Origin: Flaccisagitta enflata
Lineage: Eukaryota > Chaetognatha > Sagittoidea > Aphragmophora
DNA length: 64,000 bases
Assembly: GCA_965153355.1 (NCBI GenBank)
Contig: OZ231127.1
Coordinates: forward strand, 26,474,001 to 26,538,000
Direction: 5' to 3'
The notes beneath the pieces were generated by a model that saw nothing but the letters and a program-made list of their open reading frames with translations, was not told the DNA's origin and did no database searches. A program made the position numbers and the translations under genes. Within the stretch, counting starts at the first letter, position 1. Each line of letters starts with the position of its first letter. Positions 12,061 to 23,770 of this stretch are shown here, in pieces.

Positions 12061-12830
12061 TTTTATGTTCAAGTAAACATAGATACACTCCTTTATTGAT
12101 CCTACACAAAATAAAAAAAAATTGAAAAAAATTCCGATCAGGTATCATAATCTTTAAAAAATCATAGCGCAAAAAATATTTTTTGTAGAGCATTCTGCTT
12201 GGCGCCAAATGAAAGAGAATTATCAAATATACGTACCCTATCAATTTCATCGGAGGCCTCAATCAGCCGGATGAGATGCTCAACTTTCTCATAAGAAAAT
12301 GAAAACCCTGTTCTCTCGAATATGTCAAAAAGTCGAACTGACTTTGACTTTTCCCGATCATAAGTTTCATGTTTCATCAAGTTTCATTATCATAAGTTTT
12401 ATTTATCATATTTGAAATCAGAAAGAATAGACTGAGCTAAGTGATAAATAGCTATGAAATGCTCAAAAACGCCCTCACAGATGAGCAGCTGTGCTCATAA
12501 ACTTGTTTTCTTGTATTTGCATGCTCAAACAAACATAAATACACTCTTTTATTGATCCTACACAAAATCGTAAAAAATCAAAAAAAATTTCATTTGAATT
12601 ATTAATAGATAAATCTTTAAAAAATCTTAGCGCGAAAAATATTTGTCATAGAGCATTCTGCTTGGCGCCAAATGAAAGAGAATTATCAAATTTACTTACC
12701 CTATCAATTTCATTGGAGGCCCCAATCCGTCGGTGGAGAGCCCCATCTTTCGCATAAGAAAATAAAAACCCTGTTTCTCTCGAATATGTCAAAAAGTCGA
12801 AGACTGACTTCGACTTTTTTCCCGACAATC
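12014..12830. repeat. Direct duplication, about 456-bp period
   Basis: The block from CGCCCTCACAGATGAGCAGC through TTGGCGCCAAATGAAAGAG to CAAAAAGTCGAA occurs at 12,014-12,362 and again at 12,470-12,828. The GGCGCC-AAATGAAAGAG core recurs, inverted or direct, near 14,630 and 36,665; a related segment lies near 16,240. This makes it a dispersed family (H). Confidence 0.7.
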
Positions 12831-13237
12831 CTTTGGAGGAACTCACTACACCAGAGTAACACTACACCAAACTTGTTCGTCTACGAGGCATAAGATATTC
12901 GACACATATTGCATTTCTTGAAGTGACTGATTGTATAAGTGTTGCGCCTCTGAAACGGAAGTTTCTTGAATGATGTTTCCTTACGAGCTCAAACCTCCGT
13001 TGGAAATTACATTTGGGAACTGACTTCCCGCAAAGTTCGAGTCTTACGGGCTTACAAAATCGCTTTCTATGCGTCGTTTCTTATCCTCTCGCATGAACTA
13101 AAAAGCATGTACAACAAGTTCAAACCGACAAAAAGTCTCGGCGGGCCTGAAGAAGGAGGGTTTGGCTCAGTCCGCCAACAGACGGTTGCTATACTAGTTT
13201 TTAACTTGTCAAGCAAAAGAAGAAAAAAAAGGTCGAT

Positions 13238-13561
<324 letters not shown>

Positions 13562-13789
13562 TACTCACTGAAAGAAAGACAGACAAACCGAGGGAAAGAA
13601 ACACACAGATATTGACACTCATGCAGTCACAGACCGACAGTTTATTAACAGAATAAGACGAGAAATTATGTGCGTCGACCATTAACAACAGATTGATTGC
13701 CGACGCGACAATGCCGTCGGACAGATAGAGCACAGAAACAGGATGAAAACGTAAAAACAAAGATAAGACGATAGAGGGAAGGAAAGCAA

Positions 13790-13848
13790 GAAATAAAGAA
13801 AGGAAGGAACAGAGAAAGAAAGAAAAAAAGAAAGAAAGAAAAAAAGAG

Positions 13849-13883
<35 letters not shown>

Positions 13884-13914
13884 GAGAAAGAAAGAAAAAA
13901 GAAAAAAGAAAGAG

Positions 13915-13976
<62 letters not shown>

Positions 13977-14108
13977 CACAGAAGATAAAAGAAATGGAAG
14001 GATACATAGAAAGATAGATAGATAATAGATAGATAGATAGATAGATAGGTAGGTAGGTAAATAGGTAGGTAGATAGACAGATAGATAGGTAGGAATATAG
14101 AGAGATGG
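13790..14108. repeat. (GAAA)n then (GATA)/(GTAG)n array
   Basis: Purine tetranucleotides GAAA with GAGA variants to about 13,975, then GATA and GGTA units. Long Phe/Leu/Ser frames on the opposite strand are artefacts. 14,110-14,890 shows no gene; the H-family GGCGCC motif lies near 14,635. Confidence 0.93.
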
Positions 14109-14909
14109 AGAGGTAGATAGCAAAAAAAAGGCAACCGCCAAAAGAAATGAAAGGAAGAGGGAAAATGAAGATGAGTTTCCTTGATTCTGCGAATCGGATG
14201 CTTGGAGGCGCGTGAGAGGCGGAAAAGAGAAAAAAGAGGCGGACAGAAAAAGAAGGAAAAGAAAAAGACCATCTTAACCTAAAGTGGAAAACGGAGAAGT
14301 ACGAGACAAGTGGCAGGAAGGGCCAAAGAGGCACAAGTGAAGCACGACTGCAACATTAACTTTTCCCATGGGGAACTGGGGAAAAATGATCAAGCGTCAA
14401 CAATTGAACGTATTCGAATACTTACCTTTCACAGACAAGTCCCGCTGTAATGTAAGGCATTTTTAAGGGATACACGAATTTTTCCGCTGGTCTGAACCAA
14501 ATTTCACAATCAGGTAATCTCTACTATACGAATTAAAAAAAAAGACGCACTGTTGAATGGTTGAGTGCGCCATTGAAAATCAAAATAACTAACTAAAATC
14601 TTAGACCATTTTGAAGCCCTTGAAAAACTCTTTCATTTGGCGCCAATCTGGTATCTCTATCTTTTTTCGTTTGGAAATGGCATTAGTTTGAGTAAAAATG
14701 TTGCCAAATTTGTTTTTGCAGTCCTTTTGAAAAAAATGCAATTCAGCAAATTGATGTCTCACTTTAAAGAGCTCTTACTCCTAAACCGTTTAGATACTGA
14801 TCTGGGATTGGTCTAGAATGAAAGATAATTTGAAAATAAGTTTTATCAGCAAATAAAAAGGTCTTTTTTTTTAATTCGCGTAGTACTACACTTTTTAGTC
14901 GCGTGCTAT

Positions 14910-15291
14910 TTGGTTGCTTCGCATAGCAAAAGTTGGTTATTTCTTTTCGCTACACAGGATTTTGCTTTATTCTGGGAAATCAGTGAAAACTGAAAGGCCA
15001 AAACAAAAACGGAAGATGAAGGAGTTTTGAACAAGGCCGGATACACGGCCAATACCAGTTGCGGACGGGTGGGCAGGGGCGGAAATGCGCGTTTTTACAC
15101 TTTTCGACTCGTGTTCACGGACGGACCGACCGACCGACGATGGACGGACGGACGGACGGACAAAGGCTCTTATAGAGTTGCGTGTCCGCAACTAAAAAAG
15201 GAAAATGGTCATCTTCATGATTTTTGCTCCTCCACATTACTTAAGTAGGGTGAAGGGATACTCCCAACTTTTGCTATGTGAAGCACCCAAG
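14910..15291. mobile_element. TIR element with 8-bp target duplication
   Basis: TTGGTTGCTTCGCATAGC is inverted at the right as GCTATGTGAAGCACCCAA. Flanks are CGTGCTAT and CATGCTAT. About 382 bp, with a minus-strand family A copy nested inside. hAT-like by duplication length. Confidence 0.75.
15028..15197 (-). mobile_element. Family A element nested in the TIR element
   Basis: Reads inverted on this strand: AACAAGGCCGGATACACGGC, GGGTGGGCAGGGGC, a GACGGACGGACGGAC run, then GAGTTGCGTGTCCGCAAC and CTAAAAAA. Confidence 0.8.
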
Positions 15292-15802
15292 CATGCTATG
15301 TGACTCTACAACCCGCTTTGTCGGTCGTCGGTCCGTCCGTCCGTTGGTCCATTGGTCCGTCGGTCCATCCATTGGTCCGTCCGTCACACTTCATTTTTTT
15401 TGTTTTTTGTTTTTTTGCGTTTCTTAGCCTCACTGCTCCTGCCCAAATGGTGAAGTGACCTCAAATATGGTCCCTGCCCACCCGCACGCGACTGGGGTAG
15501 CCGTGTATCCGGCCTTGTTTTTATGAATACCGGAAATATTATTTGAATAAATGGATTGTATTTTGATTAGTTTTTATAAAAAAAGAAGAGCATCATTTAT
15601 GTATAAAAACAAATCATCTTTGTTTTCTATTCTGTTTCTGAGGACGCATTTCTGAATGATTGAAATTTTGAATTGGAGAAAAAGTTTTTCCTAAATCTAA
15701 AGCTTAGGGTTAGGCTTGTCCTTAAAATGTCCTTAAAATTCGGCATAGTTTCAGCCTCATGTCCTTATTAAGGCTTATAAACATTGTCCCTACTCAGAAA
15801 AA

Positions 15803-16016
15803 CAAGTGACGCGGGGTCACAATATCATTGCAGACGGGTGGGCAAGGGCATCTAACACCTATCCACACCCAAACCCCAATACTCAAAAAGTACATACTCA
15901 ACGCTTGTTTTTCCACTTGTCGACTCGATCGTCACGGACAGACCAATGGACGGACCAACGGACCGACAGATGGACGGACAAAGCCTCTTATAGAGTTGTG
16001 TGTCTGCAACTAAAAG
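15803..16016 (-). mobile_element. Family A variant with GTGACGCGGGGTCAC end
   Basis: AACAAGTGACGCGGGGTCAC replaces the usual 3' end. Then come GACGGGTGGGCAAGGGC, a GACCAATGGACGGACC run and the GTGTGTCTGCAACTAAAAG 5' hairpin. The same variant lies at 49,960. 15,518-15,800 shows no gene. Confidence 0.7.
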
Positions 16017-16079
16017 TGTATCTGATATACTAACTTCAAGACCAACCATATCATTGGTGATCATCAATGAAAACGGCAT

Positions 16080-16380
16080 GATTTGGAAAAAAGTCGAAGA
16101 ATACCTTCGGCTTTTTGAGACCTACGGCGGAAATTGATTTTCCCTTTTCTTCATGAGGCGTTTGGGAAAGTTGGTCATTTTTTGGGCTCGAATGATGCTA
16201 CGCATGAAATTAATAGCTAAGAAAGAGCTAATTCACCTCTTTCAGATGATGCCAAGCAGAATTCTGTGCGATCAATAGTTTTGGAGCTATGATTTTTTGA
16301 ATCTTTTTTTATTTTTCCGAATTTTTTGCATTTTTCCCAAAAACGAGGAATTGAGTTAATTGAAGTCTATTTGAACTTTG
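16080..16380. repeat. Family H repeat fragment
   Basis: AAAAAAGTCGAAGAATACC, the CTCTTTCAGATGATGCC segment and CTAAGAAAGAGCTAATTC are shared with 12.2-12.8 kb and 36.6-36.85 kb. Non-coding. Confidence 0.5.
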
Positions 16381-16436
16381 AAATGTCCCAGGTGATGATT
16401 GTGCATCCTGGCAGCACAGTCTCTCTCTCATTTTAA

Positions 16437-16565
16437 CTCTGGACTCTATGAGAGGTTTGTCTGTCAGTCCATCCATCGGTCTGTAGGTCCGTTTGTCCGT
16501 CCGAGTGGAAAAGTGGAAAAACAAGCGGTCTAGATGCTTGTATGTGGGGGTTGGATGCCTCTGTC
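16437..16565 (+). mobile_element. Family A variant fragment
   Basis: GACTCTATGAGAGGTTTGTC, then GTCCATCCATCGGTC. The GAGTGGAAAAGTGGAAAAAC segment matches the complement of the 15.8-kb variant. 16,566-17,085 has no recognisable gene; a CpG-rich stretch lies near 16,750-17,060. Confidence 0.5.
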
Positions 16566-17085
16566 TCAAACAGAGAAACACATGTAGAGAGTGGAACAAA
16601 CCAAAAAGATGCCCAGAGAAGAAAAAAGGCAATCAACCAGACAAAACACAATCACAAAAAAAATCCAAAAACCTCGCACTTACGATTTTTTTCCTACGGC
16701 GAGAGCTGCCTTTATTGGTAAGTGATAACCAATCTCTAACACTTGGTTATGGCCTGCCGGACGTCTCAGTGCGCGGACGCGATGATTCTAACGCGGGATG
16801 GTGGGTCGAGGGCAGCGCGAGAGAGTCGGGTAGACGGTAGAGGGTAGAGGGTAGTGCATAGAAGAGGGTAGTACACAGTCTGACTCTGACAACGGCGCCT
16901 CGGCGAATACAAACACGGTTTTGAATATGAAAAGAAAGCGAGAGAAATAATTCATTCGATGCCAACTCTTGTAGGATCAGACGGCGAAGGGCAAACCTAA
17001 AGGCTTGAAGCACAGCGCGATATTATTCCGCGGCCCAGACCAACGCTCCATTGATCCAAATTCGTGCGCTCGCGAATCTATGCCA

Positions 17086-17185
17086 GGGTTGGCAGGTCGT
17101 TTCGTCTGATGGTGGGTCGTTTTATCTGTTGGTTGGTCGTTTCGTCTGTTGTTAGGTCGTTTCTTCTGTTGGTTGGTCGTTTCTA
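17086..17185. repeat. 20-bp minisatellite
   Basis: Five diverged units of GGTTGGTCGTTTCGTCTGTT. 17,186-17,748 shows no gene. Confidence 0.75.
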
Positions 17186-17748
17186 AAGGCACCATTTGTT
17201 CATCAAAAAAAAAAACATTACCTACCCAACGACTTTCCTACCTTCGGACACACCCTCTCTTAAGATGTAGTTTTGTGAGAGACGAAAAAACGGTCTGATC
17301 GAGCAAAATACTTACATAGGTTCACGTAACCCCGCAGAGGGGTTTGTTCCTCATTTCTCAATCCTCCATCAATGAATTAACTGTTGTATCCACCTGTTCC
17401 ATAGTTTGTCAACAGGCGATAAGTCATTTAGAGAATTCGCGTCATCTCCCTGTCAATGAGATCGCATTGGGATGGAAACTGGTACATATCACTTGTGCCA
17501 TTGGTTTTCCACACAACCGCCCCTACTCAACCGTGCGTAACCAATTACCAGCCTTGCTTGACGATAGTCACACATAAATGTTTGCATGTCTCTAATCGCA
17601 CAAACTTTTCGAGAGATTTTCAATGCGTAAAAGTTGACAAACTTTTTTATGGCTGAGGAAGACAGAGCTGAGTAAATGGCATGCTGGGCAAGTGGATAGT
17701 AGATAGCTTACGATCAATGCGTTAAGATGTTTTTTCTTTTCTCCCGTC

Positions 17749-17945
17749 TTTTTTTAGTCGCGTGCACGCGACTCTACAACCCGCTTTGTCCGTCGGTCGG
17801 TCGGTCGGTCGGTCGGTCACACTTTACTTTTTTTTATGATTTTACTTCTTTGACCTCACTGCTCCTGCCCAAATGGTCTGGTGACCTCAAATATGGCCCC
17901 TGCCCACCCACACGCGACTTCGGTAGCCGTGCATCCGGCCTTGTT
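17749..17945 (+). mobile_element. Family A element, near-complete copy
   Basis: TTTAGTCGCGTGCACGCGAC hairpin, CTCTACAACCCGCTTTGTCC, GTCGGTCGGTCGGTC, CACACTTTACTTTTTT, CCTCACTGCTCCTGCCC, CCTCAAATATGGCCCCTGCC and CCGTGCATCCGGCCTTGTTT. A good reference for the family; about 195 bp, non-coding. Confidence 0.85.
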
Positions 17946-18310
17946 TTCGTATTCTTCGTATTTTATCCCCCCCCTTTTTTTTGGGCAGCGGCTCCAAAGG
18001 GCCGATGTCCTGTAGGACACGGGTGAATTTCCAGACGTCCGTCCGTCCATCCGTTCATCTCCCCCCCCCCAGGCAGCTTCTCAAGCCTCAAATTCCCATT
18101 GAATAACATGGGAAATTGACAATATACAAACTTCCCATTGAATAGTTATACATAGAAAATTTACAAAAAAGTAAAAATTTGCATGTTTCCCTTTGAATAA
18201 CTTAAAAAATTGAGAAAAATTGAGAAAAATTGAGAAAAATGTAAAATTCCCATTAAATAACAAGGTAAATTGACGAGAAATTGAAAAAAATGTAAAATTC
18301 CTATTGAATA

Positions 18311-19423
18311 CTACCTAGGAAATAATTATAGCACCAACTGAGGGATAGTTCAATTTTTCATCCTAATATCACATGAAACATTCCGCCGATAGTATTTGTA
18401 TTTCATATAACCTTTTTCATAACTGAATTATCCAATTTCATCACTGGGAGGCAATTTGTAAACCATTATTTACTTATAATCATACTGTTATTCCACTGCT
18501 TTTGATAAACAATTGTAGACTGATTATTTTAAAGATATGTTTTTACTTTTTTGCTTGTCATTTCTAAACGGATAAAGCTACAGCAACCAGATTGCGCTCA
18601 TCTTGTAGATTTTTCGACATAGATTAATTTGCTTTTTTTTAAAAACTCTCTAGTATTTCTGGAAGCCGAGATAATCTATTTTGAAGGTGTCTCTAATTTA
18701 CCCTCATTCTTACTTGATCAATTATTTTGCAAATTCCGAAATGACTGTTTTCACTCTTTTTTTATGAAAAAAGGTACAGATACCAGATTGCACTCATGTT
18801 GAAGACTTTTTGATGTAGATTAATTTCTTTTTTTAAAAAAGTATCTAGCTTTTCTTGAAGCGGAGATGTTTTAAGTTGAAGTTGGTGCTATATTTATTTC
18901 CTAGGTACTGAGGCGGATCACCCAATAGGCTTAAAAGGCTTAAGCCTAGGGCCCCGCGGCTCAAGGGGGCCCCGCACCTGTAGTCACCCCCAATAAAAAA
19001 GAAGAAAAAAAGAGAAAAAAAAAGGGAGAAAAGAAAAAAAAAGAGAAAAAAAAGAAAAAGAAAAAAAAAACAAGACAGAAACAAATGAAATAAATGAAGA
19101 AAAAAAGTAAAGCATAAAGGAAAAGTAGAAGAAAAAAAAGAGAATGAAAAAAAATGAAAAGAAAAAGATATAAAAATAAAAAAAAAACAGAAAAAAAAAT
19201 CATTAAGAATTGTGATCTGCATGAGCCTATTTGGTGTTCAATGATGGTAAACAGATTAGACGGCAGGAGGATCTAAAAAAAAAGTCAAAATTCAAACCAA
19301 GAGCACCACACATTGATAATCTGCCTCAGACTGAGGGGGGGGGGCAGATAGGGGGGAGGGGGGCCCCGCGCCCTAGCCAAGCCTAGGGCCCCGCGCACTG
19401 TTGATCCGCCTCAGCCTAGGTAG
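18311..19423. mobile_element. TA-flanked MITE, CTACCTAGG TIR
   Basis: CTACCTAGGAAATAATTATA at the left, TATTTCCTAGG...TAG at the right, and TA outside both. It sits inside one ATTGAA-TAACATGG unit of the family D array, so the empty site is known. Its right TIR is split by the element at 18,908. Confidence 0.8.
18908..19414. mobile_element. TIR element with perfect 8-bp target duplication
   Basis: Ends CTGAGGCGGATCA and TGATCCGCCTCAG. CCTAGGTA occurs exactly on both sides (18,900-18,907 and 19,415-19,422). GC-rich subterminal repeats (AAGCCTAGGGCCCCGCG) bracket a GAAA-rich core. 8 bp fits hAT-like elements. The Phe-rich reverse frames are not genes. Confidence 0.85.
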
Positions 19424-19859
19424 TAACATGGAAAGTGGCTACCGCTACTAAGTCCTCAAATACGCCCTCTTAAGACCTCTGGAAATTCACCCCTGTGTCC
19501 TACAGGACATCGGCCTTTTGGGGTTGCTGCCCTGCTTTCACTCCAATTCTTCAGCTAATCACTCCAAGCAGGACATCGGGTACCGCTGACCATGTGCGAT
19601 CCTTGGATGACTTGTTTTTTGCTATTACATCTTTCACCCTTAATTTTCTTTGCTCATTCTCCTTCTCTATCTCAATCTCTCATAGTGACTTGTGTCTTTG
19701 TAATGCCGCGGGGCGCCTTCATTCTGCAACCTTTACTTTGCCATTTCCTCCTTTCCAATGTCACCTCATCAATTGTGCGCGTGTCACGAGACAAAACCCA
19801 GAATACGAATTGCAGTTCTTTTCACTTTTCTCTTCCCGCTCATTCTCTCCCGGTTACTA

Positions 19860-20064
19860 TCTCTCTCTCTCTCTCTCTTGCGCTCTGTCTCTCTCTGTCT
19901 CGTTCTCTGTCTCTCTCTCTCTGTCTCTGTCTGTCTCTGTCACTCTTTGTCTCTCTCTGTCTGTCTGTCTCTCTTTGTCACTCTTTGTCTCTGCCTGTCT
20001 GTCTGTCTCGCTTTGTCACTCTTTGTCTCTGTCTGTCTGTCTGTCTGTGTGTGTGTGTGTGTGT

Positions 20065-20152
<88 letters not shown>
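19860..20152. repeat. Compound (CT)n/(GTCT)n/(GT)n microsatellite
   Basis: Mixed CTCTCTGTCTGT and CACTCTTTGTCT units, a short GT run, then pure CT. 20,153-20,817 shows no gene. Confidence 0.95.
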
Positions 20153-20153
<1 letters not shown>

Positions 20154-20817
20154 CTCCGTCTGTTTCGGTCTGAGTCTCATACTCATACATTTCCATTCCT
20201 GGACAGCGGCCCTGTGTTGGGATATTGAAATTTTAGGTCTCCAGTCTCGATCATAAGCATAAAAAATTTAGATCCAAATGGACATTGACATGGATGAATC
20301 GATAAACTGACATAGCTTCTTTTGGAGTTTGAAACTTAAAAAAAATACATGACAGAAACAAAACATTGATCCCTCAACCTAATCCAAGCCATGCGTGCCC
20401 CCGAATTTCCAAGTCTTGACGACGTCTACTGTACATTTGTTAAGTTGGCAACAAACAAAGAGACAAACAAACAAACCAAATAGCATAGAGAAGAGGGGCT
20501 TTGTTCACTCTTGTCCAGCTAGCAACTGTCTGCGTCGTTGTTCACTTTAAAATTGCTCTTGTTCTTGTTCTTGAAAGTTAAAACAGGCGAGAAAAAAATT
20601 GCCCCGAGACCGAACGCTCTCTTTTGTTTTAAAATGCAAAAAATGAGGCAAAACACCAGACTGCTCTTTACTCTCAGTTTTCCAATTTCTTGTTTTTCAC
20701 TCTTTTCACTCTTTTGCTGTTTTTTTTTCATTCTGATTTCGCTTTTGAATTGGATTAAAAACACAACCACGCATATCACGCCTCTGCTCTGCTCTATTCT
20801 GCACCGCATTTGGAAAC

Positions 20818-20990
20818 AAGACCGGATACAGGGTTACCCGACTCGCGTGCGGGTGGGGAGGGGCCATATTAGAGGTATGTGGAGCATTTGGGCAGGAGAA
20901 GAAACGCCTAAAACCTCATTAACGCCGAAAAAGTAAAGTGTGACGGACAAACCGACGGACCGACGGACCGACAAAGCGGGGTGTAGGGTC
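20818..20990 (-). mobile_element. Family A element
   Basis: Inverted copy: AAGACCGGATACAGGGTTAC, GGGTGGGGAGGGGCC, a GACGGACCGACGGACCG run and AAAGCGGGGTGTAGGGTC. 20,991-21,494 shows no gene. Confidence 0.75.
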
Positions 20991-21489
20991 TAAAAAGGAT
21001 GAAAAAGAAAAAAATATATTCGGGACCCTTCACTTTCTTCCTCAGTGCGTGCAACTAAACAAGATTTTTTCTAACGTCAACATAAGCGAATAAATGATGC
21101 GCTTGCGTAATTTCTAAGTCTGCTGATACATGCATGTAGGGACAAAATTATTTTGTAAGGTAGACTTCTGCCAGTAAAGCTTTAGTGGCAGATACGCTCA
21201 ATGCCAAAAAAGACGAACGAACCAAATTAATGTTACTCGGAGTGTAGAGTCGCTTTCACGACCAATCAAACGAGATAAAGGACGTTAATTCACACAGAAG
21301 TATCGCGATTACAAAGTTAAAATCAAAACACAGTGATGAAACATTGTAAGACAGACAAAATATGTATACGTAATGATGCGACTTGAGGACCGCAACTACC
21401 AATTTCTAACCTTGGGTTTCCAGTTTGCTTTAAACCCAAACAAAACCCGTGAGAAGTGTATGAAGACCACACTTATGCATAAAATCAGG

Positions 21490-21593
<104 letters not shown>

Positions 21594-21744
21594 TCCCTAG
21601 ATAGTTGATATCATCATAACATTGGCAAAATCCATACGCCCCGATCCATGGTTTTTTTCTTTAGTGGGAAGAATTTCACAAAAAATAAGTAAAGGGAAAA
21701 AAAAAGGCCGGATACACGAACAATTGCCGTGGCGGACGCATGCT

Positions 21745-22557
21745 GAAATAGCCGCAAAAGCTTAGATGGTCAGCGGTATCTGTGCCCTTCCTAAGTAGGT
21801 TGTGATTGAAGTTGGAGGGAGAAGAGCAACGGCTCCAAAGGGGTCACACCAGGGGTGTATATAATTCCATAATTCCATTATTTCCCCCCCCCCCCTGCCT
21901 TTGATTTTTTTCCCCGCGACGCATCGCGTCGCATTACTAAATCAATGTTTTTCTGCCCCTTAAACCACTAAAATTGGGTGTTTAAGGTTTAAATAGTGTT
22001 AAGTTGTGTTTAACTTATCATATTCTATGATTTTTTATTGCCAAAAGTTATATTTTCCCCAAGTTTTTTTTTTTTCTCTTTTTTCCTTCCTTTTCTCCAA
22101 ACCCTTTGATTATTTCCCCCCCCCACCAGGGGGGGGATTAGGAACAATATACAGGCCTGGCTCACACAAATATGGGGAATTTTCTCCTTCCCCTCCAAGC
22201 AATTGAAATTTGAGTTATTGGGCTGAGATTTGGGCCTCCAGGCTGGGATTTGGGCCACTGGGATATGGGCCTCAAGACTGGGATATGGGCCACTGGGATT
22301 TGGGCTTTGAGGCTGAAATTTTGGCCTGGAGATTGAGATTTGGGCCTCAATGAGGTTTGGACCTCCACAATGGGATTTGCGCCTTGAGGATAGGATCCGG
22401 GCCTTGAGGCAGGGACTTGGGCTTTAAGCCTGGAATTTGGAGCTCAAGGCTTGGTTTTGAGCCTCGTGGGGAAGGGGACGGACAAAGAATGAGAGGGAGA
22501 AAATCCTTCGTATGTGTGGAAGCATAGGTCATCGACCCCTTTGGGGCCGCTGCCCAA
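21745..22557 (-). mobile_element. Family B element, hosting a hAT-like MITE
   Basis: The inverted tail (GATGGTCAGCGGTATC) and a cap with GCAACGGCTCC are followed by the insertion at 21,850. Then come GGGCCTCCAGGCTGGGATTT-like units and the right cap ending GGGGCCGCTGCCC. A family A end fragment (GGCCGGATACACG) precedes it at 21,707. Confidence 0.7.
21850..22159. mobile_element. hAT-like MITE (family I)
   Basis: 310 bp. TIR CAGGGGTGTATATAATTCC against GGAACAATATACAGGCCTG, with 8-bp duplication GGTCACAC/GCTCACAC. Contains CCCCGCGACGCATCGCGTCG and a CCCTTTGATTATTTCC block shared with the copy at 37.3-38.4 kb. Confidence 0.75.
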
Positions 22558-22611
22558 AAGCAAATATAATACTAATTTCAATCGATAACTATGCTATTGG
22601 CTCAAAAAATG

Positions 22612-22685
22612 TCGCGGTCACGCGACTCTTTATATTGCTTTTTTGGTCTGTCAGTCAGTCCGTTACATTGTTAAATTGTGAAATT
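22612..22685 (+). mobile_element. Family A 5' fragment
   Basis: GTCGCGGTCACGCGACTC hairpin with GGTCTGTCAGTCAGTCCG; the 3' end is not present. Confidence 0.5.
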
Positions 22686-22811
22686 TTCTTTGGTGTTGTA
22701 GGCCATTTTAAGGAGCGTAAACGTGAAGAACAGTAACACCAAAGTTTTTTTGGACTATAGAACTGCTCCTGTCGGACCGTCCGCGACTCATGATGACATA
22801 AAACTCCTTAC

Positions 22812-22935
22812 CTTTTATCGAATTTTGGCATCCCCACCACGGTCACCGGTAACAGCGAATACACATGCTTAACGAGTTCTTTACCGCGATATGCGGTGCA
22901 ATTCTTTGAGTAAAATGCCAGTATAGAATTCTCTG
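22812..22935 (-). CDS. Candidate single exon, fucosyltransferase-like (GT10)
   Basis: The minus strand stays open for about 70 codons and closes at an excellent donor (AAAAG followed by GTAAGG at 22,811). An acceptor-like ATGCAG lies at 22,936-22,941. The peptide includes ILAFYSKNCTAYRGKELVKH and LLPVTVVG. This loosely matches the GT10 alpha-1,3-fucosyltransferase block in which a Ser-Asn-Cys segment precedes an Arg-containing helix and a Val-Asp-x-Tyr-Gly strand; here Val-Thr-Val-Val-Gly stands in that position. I found no second exon with matching phase, and the diagnostic Cys after the Gly is absent. A lone remnant or chance frame remains possible. Confidence 0.25.
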
Positions 22936-23254
22936 CATACTCAGTTATTACCGTCAAGTGCTGTCGTATGTTGAGTCTTTTCCACAATGTTATTTTCATT
23001 CCCTCACGCAGAAACCCCACAACTCTCAACGCGGCTTATCAGTTTAGGTGACGTGTGGAATTCTTTCCCTCGTACTAATTTCCCGCAGACAGCGGCGATA
23101 AAACAAGACTTAGTGAGGTAACACGCTTTCCCCCCCTCTTGCCATTTCATGCCTAACAGCGCCGCGGTTTTGCGCCATCTCTCTTCGTTTTACGCACCAA
23201 GTCGCACTTTGTCTGCCCGTAAAAACACCTGAGACTTTGGCAGTAGTATACCGT

Positions 23255-23770
23255 TCGGGTGTGTCAATATGCAAGAGTATTTTTGATCAGATCATCGACA
23301 TTAAGGAATATAAACAAAATAATTCTAAGACAGTTAGCGTTTTTGTTTTTTCAAATTTCATTCATCTTCCATTTTTTTAGCGCAAGAAAAGATTGACAAA
23401 AATATATATACTTCTAGTATCTGCACCTAGATTTGGTGAAAATAAGACATACGATTTCTACAGAAAAGACAAATTTTTGTCTTTTTTTATAGATTTTGTA
23501 ATAAATGAACAATATTTACTCGGTTAAAACTAGAATTAGCACTAAGATATTTATATGTGTAAACTTGATTATATTCCTGAGCAATAATGCTGATACAGAA
23601 TCATCAACACAGCAATATACAAATTAGCGGCTAAAATGCGGTATTGAAAAAAACGGAAGATGAATAAAATTTGACAAAATAAAAACGCAAAAGGTCTTAA
23701 TATTTATTACTTAATGCTGTCTGATGTTGATGGTCTCATCATAAAACCTTTTGCATAATGACACACCCGA
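23255..23770. mobile_element. MITE with perfect 9-bp target duplication
   Basis: TIR TCGGGTGTGTCAATATGCAA against TTGCATAATGACACACCCGA. GTATACCGT flanks both sides exactly (23,246-23,254 and 23,771-23,779). A 9-bp duplication fits MULE- or Merlin-like elements. The AT-rich 516-bp core has no ORF. Confidence 0.85.

Larger units (their letters stand above)
14892..15517 (+). mobile_element. Family A copy split by an 8-bp-TSD element
   Basis: TTTTTAGTCGCGTGCTAT is cut at 14,909 and resumes at 15,292 as CATGCTATGTGACTCTACAA. It then continues through GTCGGTCGTCGG, CCTCAAATATGGTCCC and CGTGTATCCGGCCTTGTTT. The uninterrupted version is visible at 42,783. Confidence 0.8.
17982..19600 (+). mobile_element. 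Family D cap-and-array element with nested insertions
   Basis: The left cap GGGCAGCGGCTCCAAAGGG and the CCGATGTCCTGTAGGACACG block are inverted at 19,485-19,540. The interior is a 23-26 bp array of CCCATTGAATAACATGGGAA units (18,090-18,300) interrupted by a TA-MITE. The tail ends at TACCGCTGACCATGTGCG. Confidence 0.75.

Noticed and set aside
12966-13230. Open frame of about 85 codons before a CT run
   Set aside because: No recognisable motif, no clear splice sites, and extended artificially by the microsatellite.
16747-17013. Minus-strand 88-codon frame in a CpG-rich stretch
   Set aside because: No domain features or splice context. Could be a promoter-like CpG region, but no gene start can be tied to it.
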